The position numbers and the translations under genes were made by a program. A DNA stretch of 30,704 nt, taken from positions 1 through 30,704 of IMG/VR virus record IMGVR_UViG_3300037882_000654; one strand, written 5' to 3'. The notes under the pieces are model-generated. The model searched no databases, was not told where the DNA came from, and worked only from the letters and a program-made list of their open reading frames with translations. Below, piece after piece: positions 1 to 9,934 of this stretch; the stretch's first letter is position 1, and the number at the start of each line of letters is the position of its first letter. The stretch is from a virus.

Positions 1-3000
1 ATACCAAACATATCTGCAAACTTAACTACAGCAGCGTTATAATCTCCAGGATGTTTCTTTTGGATCTTGTCCCAGTTATCATAAAGCATTGTCATAGTCA
101 TAAAGTTCATCTTGTTTTCAGGATTCTTAATCTTAACAAGAATTTCATTCATTGGTGTTGATGGAGATATACTCTGGAATAGACCACCCAAAACATTTAC
201 CCATCTAGAAATACCTTCTGCATCACTGAATAGTCGATTACGTTCAGCATCACTAGCAAGTGGATTATCTCCATACTTGCCAGTAGAGGCTAGGTAAGAT
301 GCCCAGTCCTTAACACCACGTTGAGTTGTAGCATCGTTACTAAAGAGTGCTGTTGTTGACTTCTTTAACCATGAAGGAAATACAAGATCGTTTAATGTCT
401 TAGGCTCACCAAATGGTGTTATGATATCTCGTACAATATCATCAACGGGACCAAATGTATTTGTTCTACCAGATACTGCGTAAGCAAGAACTGCTGCAGG
501 TCCGAAGCCTGGAACAAGTGGGCTTACAGCACCAAATGCAAGGTTAAGAGACTGTACAGGTGATTCTATCTGTAAAGCGTTACGCATATCAATGTTACGA
601 CCAGCAAGAGCACCTATAAAACTGCCAGCAAGTGGCATTTTAAACTTTAGATCCTGTGAGTTCTCATCACGATATAAGAAGCCTTGGTTGTCATCATATG
701 TCATTCCAGCAACATCATAGATTACATTTGTACCCTCTTTAGTAAGGGAATCAAATGCTTTACCAAATCTGTAAACTGGACGCGGATTAGACCAAGTAAG
801 TTCTGCCCATTTTCCAATAGTGTTATACTGTGCCTGAGCAAACGGTGCTACTAGACGAGCAGCATTAGCCCACTGCTTCTGCCTTGCTGCATCGTAGAAT
901 AGATTCTTAACATAGTTAGTTGCATCTTGTGCTGCCATTGAGTCAAGAGTTTTAAGTGTTGCCCCACCCTTATGAACATAATCAGGATTATTAAGACGCT
1001 TTTTAAGTGCTGACTCAATAGTACGAAGTCCTCCTGGTTTACGACCAAGGATCTTACGACCACCAATTAAATTAGGAGCAAATGCTTTTTGAGCGTTTCT
1101 TTGTAAAGTTTTTAATTCTGCAGTTGGTAGCATGTCTGCGTACCCTGCAATAAAGTCCCAATATGCAGCATCAAATTCAGGACCAAAATTAGTCTTGCTT
1201 TCTACAAACGCTGCAGCGTTAAAGAATGAATCTACAAATGCTCTTCCTTGGCTGGATACACCCTCACCTCTTAATGTTTCAACAACATTGGTTGCTCTAG
1301 AACCAGCCATCTGTTCTGGCTTAAATATAGAGGCAACTTGCTTAGTAAATACTTTTTCCGCAGCAAGAACCTGTTCGGTTGTTAGACCTTTTTGACGATA
1401 AGGTGTTCTTAATTTAATAACTTTACCGCTGCTGGTTGTAACAAGTGCTTCACCATTTTGAATTAAATCTAATGCTATGCTTCTTTGAGCACCTTGTCCT
1501 GCAATAAGGTTTAATTGACCAGCATAACTGTCTGGCTGTGTTTCATCGAATAACCAAGTTAAGATATTCTCTCGGTTCATGTTCTCTTTTACTACTCCAG
1601 CACCAGTTTCTTTGCCTGGGTTAAGGAGTAAAATCTCGCGCATGCCATCATTATCGTCATAAATAGCAGATGCAAAAGCACGAAGTTTATTGTTTGGCTC
1701 ATCAAATGTATTGATTAGGTTATCAACATACTCTGCTTTAGCCTCAGGAGTTCCTCTTTTTAGAACTGCTATGACATCAGATGCAAATCTATCTCCTGAG
1801 AATTGATTAATAGTATAAGATAATGACTTTAAATATTCAGGATGACCTGGTTCAACTACTTCATATGCTTTAAATACACTTAAACTACGTCCTGCTTTAC
1901 CATAATCTGCAGTAGATGATACACGATTAGTGATTGCGTCACGTGAAATTATTGATTGAGAAAATGCAACTTCTGCATCTGTTGATTTCATTAAATCACC
2001 AAGTGCATTTACGCTATATCTAGAACGACCAACAAGAGCCTTCTGGAAAGCATTACCCTCTGGATTTGCAATCATCATTGAGATGAATCCAATAGGACTA
2101 TTAAATAAACTGTTATGTCCAGAGAAGAATTGGCGCATCTGCATTTCTGCAACGTTGCGCAATATGTAAGATACACGGAATACTAACTGTGCTGTACGCC
2201 ATAGGTCTCCAAGTTCTTCAGAAAAAACTTTGAAAGACTTGGCGCTACCATAAAACGGAAGATTAGTTCTGTATCCAATTACCGCTTGGTTAATAGCGCG
2301 TGTATCTGGAAGATTGATGACATCTCTAACTAATTGTGCTTCGTAAATACCTTTTTCAAGGCGAACAGATTTACCACCAGCAACAATAAGACCAGCGCCT
2401 TTGTTCCCAATAACATTATCTAAAGAATAGTTTTTAAATACAACGTCATCTGAACCTTTAAGTTTAGTAAGTTCTTTAAGTTTTATAATATTTTCTGGTG
2501 TAATTGATAGCGTTTTACCAATTTCTCCAATAAGGTTATCAATTCCATTAGATACAGCAGCAGCACGTTCAGCGTTTGTAGTAGCAGCAAAAATGGCTCG
2601 TTGTGTATCGGCAATAATTGTTTCTTGAACGCCCTTTGGGAGAATACGTCTTAATCCAGCAGAACTAATCCAGTCTTCTACACCATTATTAAGACCAGTC
2701 AAATCATTTAGGTTTAATGCTGTTGAACGAATATAGAATCGACCAAATGCCTTGTTGATGTTTTCAGCATACTTAATGGCATCCATATTAACGCCAGGAA
2801 CCATACGAGCAACAGGATTAGTTGCAATCTTTACGCCTGTTGATAGACCCTGCTTTACGGCAAGAGGATCTGCACCTGGTGCAAATTGATTAAGGAATGC
2901 CTTAAATACTTCGTCCTTATTAGTTGCATCTGCAAGTTCTGAAATTAAGTTATCATCTAACTTACGATTAAATAAACGTCTAAGACGAACTTTATCAGTC

Positions 3001-5168
3001 TCTTTTGCAATCAATTCAGCGATAGGCTCAAATTGACGACCAAGAAGGAACTTTAATGGCTTAGAAAAGTCAGTACCAATATTACCCATAAAGTTGTCAG
3101 TTAAACCAACCTTAGATCGTAGTGCTTCTTTAAGGACATTGTTATTGGCAATTTCAAGTTCAAGTTCAAGAAGATTTTTAATACCAACATTATCTGGATC
3201 CTGAATAAGTTCCTTAAGAATCTCTGGATCTTGGTTTGCTTTTTCCTGAACTAATCTAAACCAGTTTTCTCTATCTTCTAGTTCAATTTGCTTAGTGATA
3301 AGATCATCTAATTCATTCCGACGAGCAGCAAGATTAGCCTTGGAATCGGAAAGCGACTGCATTAACTTAGCCATGTTTGGACCTAAGTCAGATGGATCAA
3401 GAATTTCCGCTGCTGCATTACCAATTTCAGCACGTGTGGCTGCAATTTTATTACCATTAGTAATTACAACTCCACCAGTCTCACCGTAAATAGAACGGAT
3501 GTTTGTGAAACCGTCAACTTTCCATATATCTTCGACTAGGCTAGCAATTTTGCTCATGACAATAGGATTATTTACAAGTGCAACTTCACCAATAAGAGTT
3601 CCTAGGCTTTTGCCAGCAACTAATTCGTCACCTACGCCAAATAGAGAGCCGACAAAACCATCTAGATTTGATACTTCATCACGTATATTAGTAGATAGTT
3701 GGTTGTATACTCTAAATTCTGGTTCGCTTACATTCTTGCCTAGTTTATCTAGTTCATCTGCAAGTTTTTGACGATTAGCGCTTTCTTTAAGACGAACTTC
3801 ATCTGATGCGTTAACAAATGTATCAGACATATCAAGAAGATTTAATTTTTCAGTGGAGTTGGCAGTTACTGCATATTCATCTGCCCCGTGTGCTCCAGCG
3901 CTTACCACACCATACTGAGGAATTTCATCAAGAATAGCGTGACCATCAAAGAATCCACCAGTATTCTTCATATCTGCACCAAGACGATCAACCGCTTGGC
4001 TTAATTCACCTGTTTGAGTCTTGGGATTATTAATAAACCAGTTAGCAATACCATTTGGTGATAATGTTTGTTTAACTGTATCGTCTGCAGCCTCAAGAGC
4101 AAAATATTTTGCCTCAGAATTAAGAAGTGTTTCAACGGTTTTAATTTGAGGATCAATTACTTTTTTCTCAGCAGCAATAATATCTCTTTGTTTTTTATTA
4201 ACTTTAGTTGCATAACGCTTAAACTCACTAGAAATCTTTTTATTCTGCTTATCAACTAGAATCTCTCCAGTTTTTTCAAGTTCAGCAATATTCTCATCGT
4301 TAATTCTTTTTGTGCTGGACTTAGTTAAACCCTCAAGTTCATTGGTAAATTTAGTAACTTGCTTACCCTGACCTATAATCTTTGTTACAGCACCAGGTCC
4401 AAACCAAGTTGATGGATCAGTAGCAACGTTAAGTGTTGCATCAAGTATACCGCTCATTGTGCGATAAGCGCTACTTTCAGGATTCATTCCTATGCCGCTG
4501 AATACTCCACGACCTATAGTGTATGATTTACCATTGATAAGTCCATACTCAGCCATTGAACGAGCCTGTGCTTTACCAACCTTGCTTTGAGGTGTGATAA
4601 AGAATCCTTCACCTTGTCCTTTAAGACCACCAGTAACAGATGCTCCACCACGTATGACTTGACCAAGTAAAGTGCTTTCGCTGGCTACACCTAAACCACT
4701 GATAATATCACCAGCGCTAATATCTTCACCACGACTTAATGCTGTTATATTACGTGCTGTTGTTGTAAGAGCGTCATATGGAGAGCGCAAGGCAGCAAAA
4801 GTTAAACGGGTAGCACCTTTAAATGGGTCATAAACAATCTCATCGAATGCATTCTGTACAGAGCCAAGAATACCGCGCTTAGGTTCAACCTTTTTCTTGA
4901 TTTTATCAACAGTAAATGCATCAGTCTTAAGTGCTGCAAGCCCGTCCATTGATGTAATTTTGCCAAGACCAGGAGTATTAACATCGTAGCCTTGGCGAAC
5001 CATTGCTATAACTAAGTCTTTTGACATGCCAGGGTACTTGTTTGAAATAGCGTTAAAGTTACCAAAAGTCTCTGGAGTTATGCTACCCATCTGTGCATCA
5101 ATAAGACGTTGTGCAGGAGTCTTACGAGTTGCAATGGAGTTGGCAATAATGTCTTTAATGTCCGCCAT
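1..5168 (-). CDS. Giant virion-associated protein, partial (C-terminus beyond left edge)
   Basis: The frame is open without a stop from the ATG at 5168 to the left edge, at least 1,722 codons, so the protein is incomplete here. I do not recognise a catalytic domain. It begins MADIKDIIANSIATRKTP, is mostly helical-looking and Ala/Leu/Lys-rich, and has charged coiled-coil-like stretches (for example around 3120-3340). A notable patch near 2110-2220 reads FRVSYILRNVAEMQMRQFF. The start overlaps the upstream stop as TAATG. Its place directly after portal and two small head genes suggests a structural protein: an internal/ejected protein, a MuF-like minor capsid fusion, or less likely a tape measure. 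The existence of the frame is certain; the role is inference. Confidence 0.85.
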   Translation of the reverse strand, partial: MADIKDIIANSIATRKTPAQRLIDAQMGSITPETFGNFNAISNKYPGMSKDLVIAMVRQGYDVNTPGLGKITSMDGLAALKTDAFTVDKIKKKVEPKRGILGSVQNAFDEIVYDPFKGATRLTFAALRSPYDALTTTARNITALSRGEDISAGDIISGLGVASESTLLGQVIRGGASVTGGLKGQGEGFFITPQSKVGKAQARSMAEYGLINGKSYTIGRGVFSGIGMNPESSAYRTMSGILDATLNVATDPSTWFGPGAVTKIIGQGKQVTKFTNELEGLTKSSTKRINDENIAELEKTGEILVDKQNKKISSEFKRYATKVNKKQRDIIAAEKKVIDPQIKTVETLLNSEAKYFALEAADDTVKQTLSPNGIANWFINNPKTQTGELSQAVDRLGADMKNTGGFFDGHAILDEIPQYGVVSAGAHGADEYAVTANSTEKLNLLDMSDTFVNASDEVRLKESANRQKLADELDKLGKNVSEPEFRVYNQLSTNIRDEVSNLDGFVGSLFGVGDELVAGKSLGTLIGEVALVNNPIVMSKIASLVEDIWKVDGFTNIRSIYGETGGVVITNGNKIAATRAEIGNAAAEILDPSDLGPNMAKLMQSLSDSKANLAARRNELDDLITKQIELEDRENWFRLVQEKANQDPEILKELIQDPDNVGIKNLLELELEIANNNVLKEALRSKVGLTDNFMGNIGTDFSKPLKFLLGRQFEPIAELIAKETDKVRLRRLFNRKLDDNLISELADATNKDEVFKAFLNQFAPGADPLAVKQGLSTGVKIATNPVARMVPGVNMDAIKYAENINKAFGRFYIRSTALNLNDLTGLNNGVEDWISSAGLRRILPKGVQETIIADTQRAIFAATTNAERAAAVSNGIDNLIGEIGKTLSITPENIIKLKELTKLKGSDDVVFKNYSLDNVIGNKGAGLIVAGGKSVRLEKGIYEAQLVRDVINLPDTRAINQAVIGYRTNLPFYGSAKSFKVFSEELGDLWRTAQLVFRVSYILRNVAEMQMRQFFSGHNSLFNSPIGFISMMIANPEGNAFQKALVGRSRYSVNALGDLMKSTDAEVAFSQSIISRDAITNRVSSTADYGKAGRSLSVFKAYEVVEPGHPEYLKSLSYTINQFSGDRFASDVIAVLKRGTPEAKAEYVDNLINTFDEPNNKLRAFASAIYDDNDGMREILLLNPGKETGAGVVKENMNRENILTWLFDETQPDSYAGQLNLIAGQGAQRSIALDLIQNGEALVTTSSGKVIKLRTPYRQKGLTTEQVLAAEKVFTKQVASIFKPEQMAGSRATNVVETLRGEGVSSQGRAFVDSFFNAAAFVESKTNFGPEFDAAYWDFIAGYADMLPTAELKTLQRNAQKAFAPNLIGGRKILGRKPGGLRTIESALKKRLNNPDYVHKGGATLKTLDSMAAQDATNYVKNLFYDAARQKQWANAARLVAPFAQAQYNTIGKWAELTWSNPRPVYRFGKAFDSLTKEGTNVIYDVAGMTYDDNQGFLYRDENSQDLKFKMPLAGSFIGALAGRNIDMRNALQIESPVQSLNLAFGAVSPLVPGFGPAAVLAYAVSGRTNTFGPVDDIVRDIITPFGEPKTLNDLVFPSWLKKSTTALFSNDATTQRGVKDWASYLASTGKYGDNPLASDAERNRLFSDAEGISRWVNVLGGLFQSISPSTPMNEILVKIKNPENKMNFMTMTMLYDNWDKIQKKHPGDYNAAVVKFADMFG

Positions 5169-5611
5169 TAATCGGCTTCCATCTCGTTGTATGCTTCTAC
5201 CATCATCATCAATTGACGAGACTCAGGGTTTGATGCTGCTAAAGCACGAACAAAGATAGAATCAGGGTTAGGTGTATTTACAGGAATTGGTTGTGCGCTA
5301 GCGTCACGTCCAGGTCCAAGTCTAGAACCATCAGATAATGGATTAACATCTCCTGTACCAGGAGCAAATGCATTTACAGAACGTGGTGCTGACCTAAGGG
5401 CGCCTGTAGGCATACCAGTAGGCATAGGACTAGATACAGTCGTAGATGCACCACTAGCAATACTTGTTAAGTCTGCACGGTTGCCATAGGCACCACCGCT
5501 TGCATTCTGTACGTTTGCTTCTCTTTGAATTTTTGCTACACGAGATGAGACGTTTTTATCTGTACGCTTTGCGCCAGCACCCATGCCTGAAACTACTTCA
5601 TTAACAGCCAT
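5168..5611 (-). CDS. Hypothetical head-region protein, 147 aa
   Basis: Unrecognised. The middle of the protein (about residues 35-110) is rich in Ser, Gly, Pro, Thr and Ala and looks disordered, with a repeated PMPTGMPTG patch. The ends are more helical: an N-terminal basic segment with RVAKIQREANVQ and a C-terminal SRQLMMMVEAYNEMEAD. Both ends are translationally coupled by TAATG overlaps, with the 79-residue gene upstream and the giant gene downstream. Location between portal and giant protein suggests a small virion or head-assembly component, perhaps a scaffold-like or linker protein; this is positional inference only. Confidence 0.75.
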   Translation of the reverse strand: MAVNEVVSGMGAGAKRTDKNVSSRVAKIQREANVQNASGGAYGNRADLTSIASGASTTVSSPMPTGMPTGALRSAPRSVNAFAPGTGDVNPLSDGSRLGPGRDASAQPIPVNTPNPDSIFVRALAASNPESRQLMMMVEAYNEMEAD

Positions 5612-5850
5612 TAGTCTTCGTCCTCATCTTCTAAATGTTGTAAGATATCTCTTTTAGTTGGTTTTTCTTGTAACCAATCAGGGAATGACTGTTTGGCTGA
5701 TAATAACCAAAGAGCATTATCACTAGTAAAGCCTGCTCTACGTAATGATTTATAAAATTCATGTAGTTCAATTGCGTATTGATCTAACTTAGAATAATTT
5801 TCATCAGCAACAGTCTTTACCTTTGCAGGTTGTTGTTTACGTGTTGCCAT
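5611..5850 (-). CDS. Hypothetical small head-region protein, 79 aa
   Basis: Unrecognised. A basic N-terminus (MATRKQQPAKVK) is followed by a helical, aromatic-containing centre (ELHEFYKSLRRAGFTSDNALWLL) and a strongly acidic C-terminus ending LEDEDED. The gene starts four bases after the portal stop and overlaps the next gene by TAATG, so it is co-translated with the head genes. The acidic tail and the fold-like centre would suit a small assembly factor or chaperone, but nothing in the sequence proves that. Confidence 0.75.
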   Translation of the reverse strand: MATRKQQPAKVKTVADENYSKLDQYAIELHEFYKSLRRAGFTSDNALWLLSAKQSFPDWLQEKPTKRDILQHLEDEDED

Positions 5851-5853
5851 GAT

Positions 5854-7593
5854 TTATCCCCCTAGTCCTGCTAACATTGTTGCTAAATCTACTGGTGCTG
5901 CTTGTTGAGGGGCCCCGCCAGAAGGTTGTCCAGGAACTGCTGGGGACGGGGGCGCTTGTTCAACTGGTCCTTGTGCGCCTGGCGGAGCCACTTCTGGCTG
6001 TGCTGGCTGTTCAGGTGTTTCCACCTTAAACACTGCCAACGCAGCAGACTCGATACTATCCCCTTTACGACGACGCTCAATGACGTCAGCAATATTCTGG
6101 ATGAGTTTAGATGGGTCTTGACCTTGCGCTGCCATAGCAGGAATTGCTTGTGCGCTTGCAGTAATTGCTGCAGTAAGGTTCTCTCGCATCTTTTCGATTT
6201 CAATTCGTTGTTCTTCCATTGTGACATTAACAGCCCAAGGTAATTCACGACGAATGAAGTCTTTTGATACTAGGTCTGCACCTAGTGCTTGTAGTGAGAA
6301 GATCAGAGCACGCGAAGGATCTAATCCAGCCATCAAGCCATATCGGACTTCTACCGAAGTATCGCCCTTAATGTCCTTGCTTGGCATGTACTTTAACTCG
6401 TACGGTGTGCCTTGCGCTACGCCTCTGACGCTCTTCTTAACATTGAAAAGGAGTTCATCCATTTCAAAACATAACTTGATAACATCTTCTAGAACCTCAG
6501 CAATAACTGTTTGACCAGCCTTGATCTGAGAATCAAATGCACCAAGTAATGCCTGGACACCTTGACCAGTGATAACACTAGCGTCAATGTTTCCAGTTCT
6601 ACCTTCAGGATATCGAGCACCAAGTCTTAATTCTGATTGGAGTGCTGATTGCTCCTGGAAAGTAGCAGCGGGAATGTCCAAACGGACACGCCCAACGCCA
6701 TTAGGTTGACTTGTACGAATGATTGCATCTGGGCCCATAGGCATATCCAGAACATCATCAGGTACAACCAACGGAGCCTGGATCGACTTTTCAGCCGCTT
6801 CCATGGCTAAGTTTGCAAAACGTGCACGAGCAAGTTGAACAAATACAACATCATCAAACTGTCCACGTGGCTGACCATCAATAGATGGACGTTCTGCAAT
6901 AAGAACTGTCATCTTACCCATTGGGTTCTTTGCTTGACTTAGGACTAGGTTTCTACGTGAAGGAACATACAAGATAATATTCTTTTTATCCATATAGCGG
7001 ATAAGTTCAACTTCTTGGTTAAGATTCTGCTCATATCCAAATACGCCTAGGATTACATTTGCGTGTTCAGGGAACTCGTTTGCTAGTTCACCGATTGATT
7101 TTGTATAACGCTTAGCGTATGCTACAACACGACCAAAACGGTCACGCTCATAATATGCACCAGTAGGATCTTCCACGCGAATACGTGGCATATCGTTTTC
7201 CCAGTCTGGCTCAATGTGGATTGGTAAGAATCCGTATGAGAAGTACTGGTCTGCACCTGGGTACATCTGAGTCTGTAGACGAGATGTGTAGACATAGTTG
7301 TTTGCAATCATGCTTCGCTTATCAGCAAAGGCACGTGCTCCATCTGATGTTACATTTGTAGTAGAACAGTTAATTGATGGCAGTGGGGCAAGTACTTCTG
7401 CTAGGTCGCGCGCTGCGACGTCAATGAAGTTTGCAACCATTGCGTGTGGCAAATCAGAAGGGAACATATCAGGAAAGACGTTTGCCATCTCACCTTTACG
7501 CACCATGAGAATCTTAGCCATGCTGTTATCGCGATCTGCAGCGCGATGCTTCATGGCATCTACACGCTGTGCGATAGCCTTAATATCTGCCAT
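5854..7593 (-). CDS. Portal protein, 579 aa
   Basis: Predicted dodecameric portal at the capsid vertex through which DNA is packaged and ejected. Support is the position immediately after the large terminase (two bases apart), a length typical of portals, and a portal-like architecture: an N-terminal helical part, a beta-rich region about residues 90-215 (GFLPIHIEPDWEND, YYERDRFGRVVAYAKRY), a long helical stem/crown region after residue 300, and a Pro/Gln/Ala-rich C-terminus (about 525-579) that is probably flexible. The segment around 345-375 (VITGQGVQALLGAFDSQIKA) fits the helical stem. Assignment comes from family resemblance and synteny; I cannot name a closer portal subfamily. Confidence 0.82.
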   Translation of the reverse strand: MADIKAIAQRVDAMKHRAADRDNSMAKILMVRKGEMANVFPDMFPSDLPHAMVANFIDVAARDLAEVLAPLPSINCSTTNVTSDGARAFADKRSMIANNYVYTSRLQTQMYPGADQYFSYGFLPIHIEPDWENDMPRIRVEDPTGAYYERDRFGRVVAYAKRYTKSIGELANEFPEHANVILGVFGYEQNLNQEVELIRYMDKKNIILYVPSRRNLVLSQAKNPMGKMTVLIAERPSIDGQPRGQFDDVVFVQLARARFANLAMEAAEKSIQAPLVVPDDVLDMPMGPDAIIRTSQPNGVGRVRLDIPAATFQEQSALQSELRLGARYPEGRTGNIDASVITGQGVQALLGAFDSQIKAGQTVIAEVLEDVIKLCFEMDELLFNVKKSVRGVAQGTPYELKYMPSKDIKGDTSVEVRYGLMAGLDPSRALIFSLQALGADLVSKDFIRRELPWAVNVTMEEQRIEIEKMRENLTAAITASAQAIPAMAAQGQDPSKLIQNIADVIERRRKGDSIESAALAVFKVETPEQPAQPEVAPPGAQGPVEQAPPSPAVPGQPSGGAPQQAAPVDLATMLAGLGG

Positions 7594-7594
7594 T

Positions 7595-9466
7595 TTATTC
7601 CTGTTCGCCTAATTCGTAATCATTAAGATTAACTATATATCGAGTATTCATTTGTCTTTCAGTTGCCCATTTGTTAGGCAAGTGGCTCTGACCCATACGG
7701 GTAGTACCAATGACTTCACGTGCTCTTAGTTCACAGAACCACAAAGCCATCACGCAGTCTGTCTTGCCTTTAGTATCAGGCTTCCAAGTAATTAACTGTT
7801 GGATCAAAGCCTTGATACCTTCGGAGCCATCCTGAGAGGGCATCTCGATTAAGTTATCATTTTGATGTGTATTGCCACGCATAGTCCCAAAGAGACCAGA
7901 CATAGCGGCTACACCAAAACTTGTATCCCACTTGTTCCTACCAGTGAACTGACTAGAGAACTTCACGCCAGAAGAGGCAAGGAAGGATCTGAGCACATCA
8001 TCTAAAGCGTATGCTTTCTGATGAGCGTTAGTTTCAATACGTAGTTCTTGTGGACGATACTTCTCAACCCAGTCCTCAATAAGATTCTGAATCTTTTGTG
8101 GAGTAGGTTCTTGCATATTCTCTACATCTAGGATGTATCGTTTTCTTGTCTGACGGTCAACCGTCATAATAACAGCAGCGGTATTACCAGTCATCGCTGG
8201 GTCTAAGCCCATGATGGTGTACCACTGACCTTTCTCACTGGGATGACCAGGAGTACCAGGCTTTAGAGGTCCGCGTTTTCGCATCCTGTTGACTGAACCT
8301 TGGACACATGAAGGCGGAAATATAGAATCCTCTTGGACATCTTGCTGTTGGTATACAAGTGCCCAAGCAGAAGGAGATACTTCTGAGCGTCTGCGAAAAA
8401 GTGCGGGTCCGTTCCATTTAGGATATAGACCGTCTTCATCGGGAAGGATATTTTCATCAGAGCCCTCCCATGGTATGTTTGCTTTCGGCCAAAGAGTAAC
8501 CCATTTCTCAGGGTCATCATTTACCTCAAGTACTGCAGGCATAGCCATGTACGTAAAAGGAGTCCTGCCACCCGTCCAGTGGTCAGGATTTCTAATCTCA
8601 CGGTATAAATCATTTGCAGCGATACGGGTTCCTACGATAAGTAGTTTGCCGTTATCACCAAGTCTTGTGACTACATCTCGCTGGAGCCAGAGAAGTTGCT
8701 TCTCCCACTCATGTGCGTTTGAGGTAGTAACTACGTCATCTAGGATAATCAGGTTAGAACGTGCACCAGTAATCTGACCTCCGACACCGAGTGCCTGAAC
8801 AGTCGGATCCTTTTCGGTGGAGTCACGGCTGAGATAGATTCGATCAGCCTTCCAGGTATCTGCATCTTCTTTCCAACCGCCAGAGGATCCGTAGACGGAT
8901 TGCATCTTAGCCCAGCGCTCATGAGACAGTCGCTGTTTGATTGAGTAGAGATACTCCTTGGCGCGTTCCTGCGTTTTGGAGACAATCGTAATCTTAATAT
9001 TCGGATCCATGGCTATCCGATAGACACAGTAGTTGACTGTGATGACGGTAGACTTGGCATGCTCAGGAGGAACGTTGAGTAGCAAGCGCTTAGGGCTGGC
9101 AGGCTCATAGACCATCGAGTCATGCATGTAGGATGGCTCACGGTTCTCAATGATGTCAATCCAGGAACGGTGATGAGGGAAGATCGGGCTGTCAAGGAAC
9201 TCTTTCGAGAACTCCTCAAAGCCTATCTTAAACTTGGCATCTCCTGTGACTATGGAGAGAACCTTCTCGCCTTCGCCACGTGCTTTGTCCAGAGCCTTCA
9301 TAAAGGCTTCGTCCTTGCGCCAGTCTTTCATGACATCTGGCTTGCGATCTGCCCTGGCTATGGCATCATCTAGGGATAGTCCCTGCTTAATAAACTCTAG
9401 CACTTTAGCCTTGGCTTCTCGCAGGGCAATCACATTGTGATGCTCCTTGCCGCTATTAGCAGCCAT
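7595..9466 (-). CDS. terL: Terminase large subunit with N-terminal HTH-like extension, 623 aa
   Basis: DNA-packaging motor: ATPase plus nuclease that docks on the portal. I start it at the ATG at 9466 because GGGGGAG lies about six bases upstream (9472-9478); a start at 9493 adds nine residues without a better site. Visible motifs: Walker A-like PPEHAKST (about residues 133-140), Walker B LIILDD (D243, D244), coupling motif VGTR (278-281), and RNase H-like nuclease acidic residues in GLDPAMTG (D422), RIETN (E478) and KTDC (D570). Residues about 18-60 (LEFIKQGLSLDDAIARAD followed by DVMKDWRKDEAF) look like a small-terminase-type helix-turn-helix. No separate small terminase is seen in the window. 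First gene of the leftward head operon. Confidence 0.95.
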   Translation of the reverse strand: MAANSGKEHHNVIALREAKAKVLEFIKQGLSLDDAIARADRKPDVMKDWRKDEAFMKALDKARGEGEKVLSIVTGDAKFKIGFEEFSKEFLDSPIFPHHRSWIDIIENREPSYMHDSMVYEPASPKRLLLNVPPEHAKSTVITVNYCVYRIAMDPNIKITIVSKTQERAKEYLYSIKQRLSHERWAKMQSVYGSSGGWKEDADTWKADRIYLSRDSTEKDPTVQALGVGGQITGARSNLIILDDVVTTSNAHEWEKQLLWLQRDVVTRLGDNGKLLIVGTRIAANDLYREIRNPDHWTGGRTPFTYMAMPAVLEVNDDPEKWVTLWPKANIPWEGSDENILPDEDGLYPKWNGPALFRRRSEVSPSAWALVYQQQDVQEDSIFPPSCVQGSVNRMRKRGPLKPGTPGHPSEKGQWYTIMGLDPAMTGNTAAVIMTVDRQTRKRYILDVENMQEPTPQKIQNLIEDWVEKYRPQELRIETNAHQKAYALDDVLRSFLASSGVKFSSQFTGRNKWDTSFGVAAMSGLFGTMRGNTHQNDNLIEMPSQDGSEGIKALIQQLITWKPDTKGKTDCVMALWFCELRAREVIGTTRMGQSHLPNKWATERQMNTRYIVNLNDYELGEQE

Positions 9467-9667
9467 TATAACTCCCCCTATTAATTCTAGCAAATCGGGG
9501 GTTATTATCCCCCTTCGCTCGCGCTAAAAGCGCGCTCGCTACCCCCGTGGTTCGTAGGCTGGCTTCAAGCCAGACTTACTATCGTTCGTCTGTCTCAGCC
9601 ATCTACTCACTGTAAGATAAACTCACTCTGTGCCAGTCGTTCGTTTATAGGTTACATATATACTAAC

Positions 9668-9692
9668 CCGTTCAAATACAAAAACCGAACGG
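9668..9692. repeat. Inverted repeat CCGTTC/GAACGG
   Basis: Arms CCGTTC (9668-9673) and GAACGG (9687-9692) flank a 13-base A-rich spacer. The right arm abuts the next, larger inverted repeat. Could be part of an operator or origin; only the dyad itself is observed. Confidence 0.6.
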
Positions 9693-9736
9693 TACTATAT
9701 TAGGAATGTGACTGAAGTCACATATATTATAGTACC
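9691..9736. repeat. 46-bp imperfect inverted repeat in AT-rich sequence
   Basis: Outer arms GGTACTATA (9691-9699) and TATAGTACC (9728-9736) pair over 9 bp, and inner arms ATGTGAC (9706-9712) and GTCACAT (9717-9723) pair over 7 bp around a TGAA loop, with short unpaired segments between. TATAAT-like hexamers occur on both strands inside it. It may be a regulatory dyad at a divergent promoter pair or an origin element. Confidence 0.7.
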
Positions 9737-9761
9737 ATAACGGACATATAGGTCACACTGA

Positions 9762-9934
9762 GCGCAAATACTGGTAAAATATTTTTGCGCGATAGTGTAA
9801 TACTATCCGGGACGGATATAACAAGCACTGGGGTCGCCCATGCGACCACGAAGTTTTTAGGCAGATAAGAGTGCGAGGAACGAGCACCATTCTGCCTTTA
9901 GTCTTCTATCCCGCCTGAAGGGCGGGCGGGTTTT
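9762..9934 (+). ncRNA. Candidate structured non-coding RNA with terminator
   Basis: Five hairpins follow each other on the + strand: GCGCAA/TTGCGC (9762-9790), GATAGT/ACTATC (9791-9807), GGTCGC/GCGACC with loop CCAT (9832-9847), AGGCAGA/TCTGCCT enclosing GTGC/GCAC (9859-9897), and CCCGCC/GGCGGG (9910-9926) followed by CGGGTTTT. No open reading frame fits. Successive perfect stems ending in an intrinsic terminator are what a short phage regulatory RNA or leader looks like. A tRNA was looked for and not found. No clear promoter for it was identified, so the 5' end is approximate. Confidence 0.4.
9910..9934 (+). terminator. Rho-independent terminator
   Basis: GC-rich stem CCCGCC (9910-9915) / GGCGGG (9921-9926) with loop TGAAG, then CGGG and four T. 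Orientation is rightward. It sits after the hairpin chain at 9762-9897 and before the promoter at 10168, so it isolates whatever is transcribed upstream from the 10250 gene. Confidence 0.6.

Noticed and set aside
5889-6248. Frames within the portal gene (both strands)
   Set aside because: Shadow frames of the portal C-terminus, with no independent start signal.
8289-8777. Rightward 162-codon frame within the terminase
   Set aside because: Antisense to the conserved terminase motifs; Ser/Thr-rich without any family features.
9640-9700. Possible tRNA T-arm (GTTCAAAT)
   Set aside because: Flanking bases do not pair into a T-stem and no acceptor or anticodon stem fits. The similar ATTCGAGC near 21960 fails in the same way.
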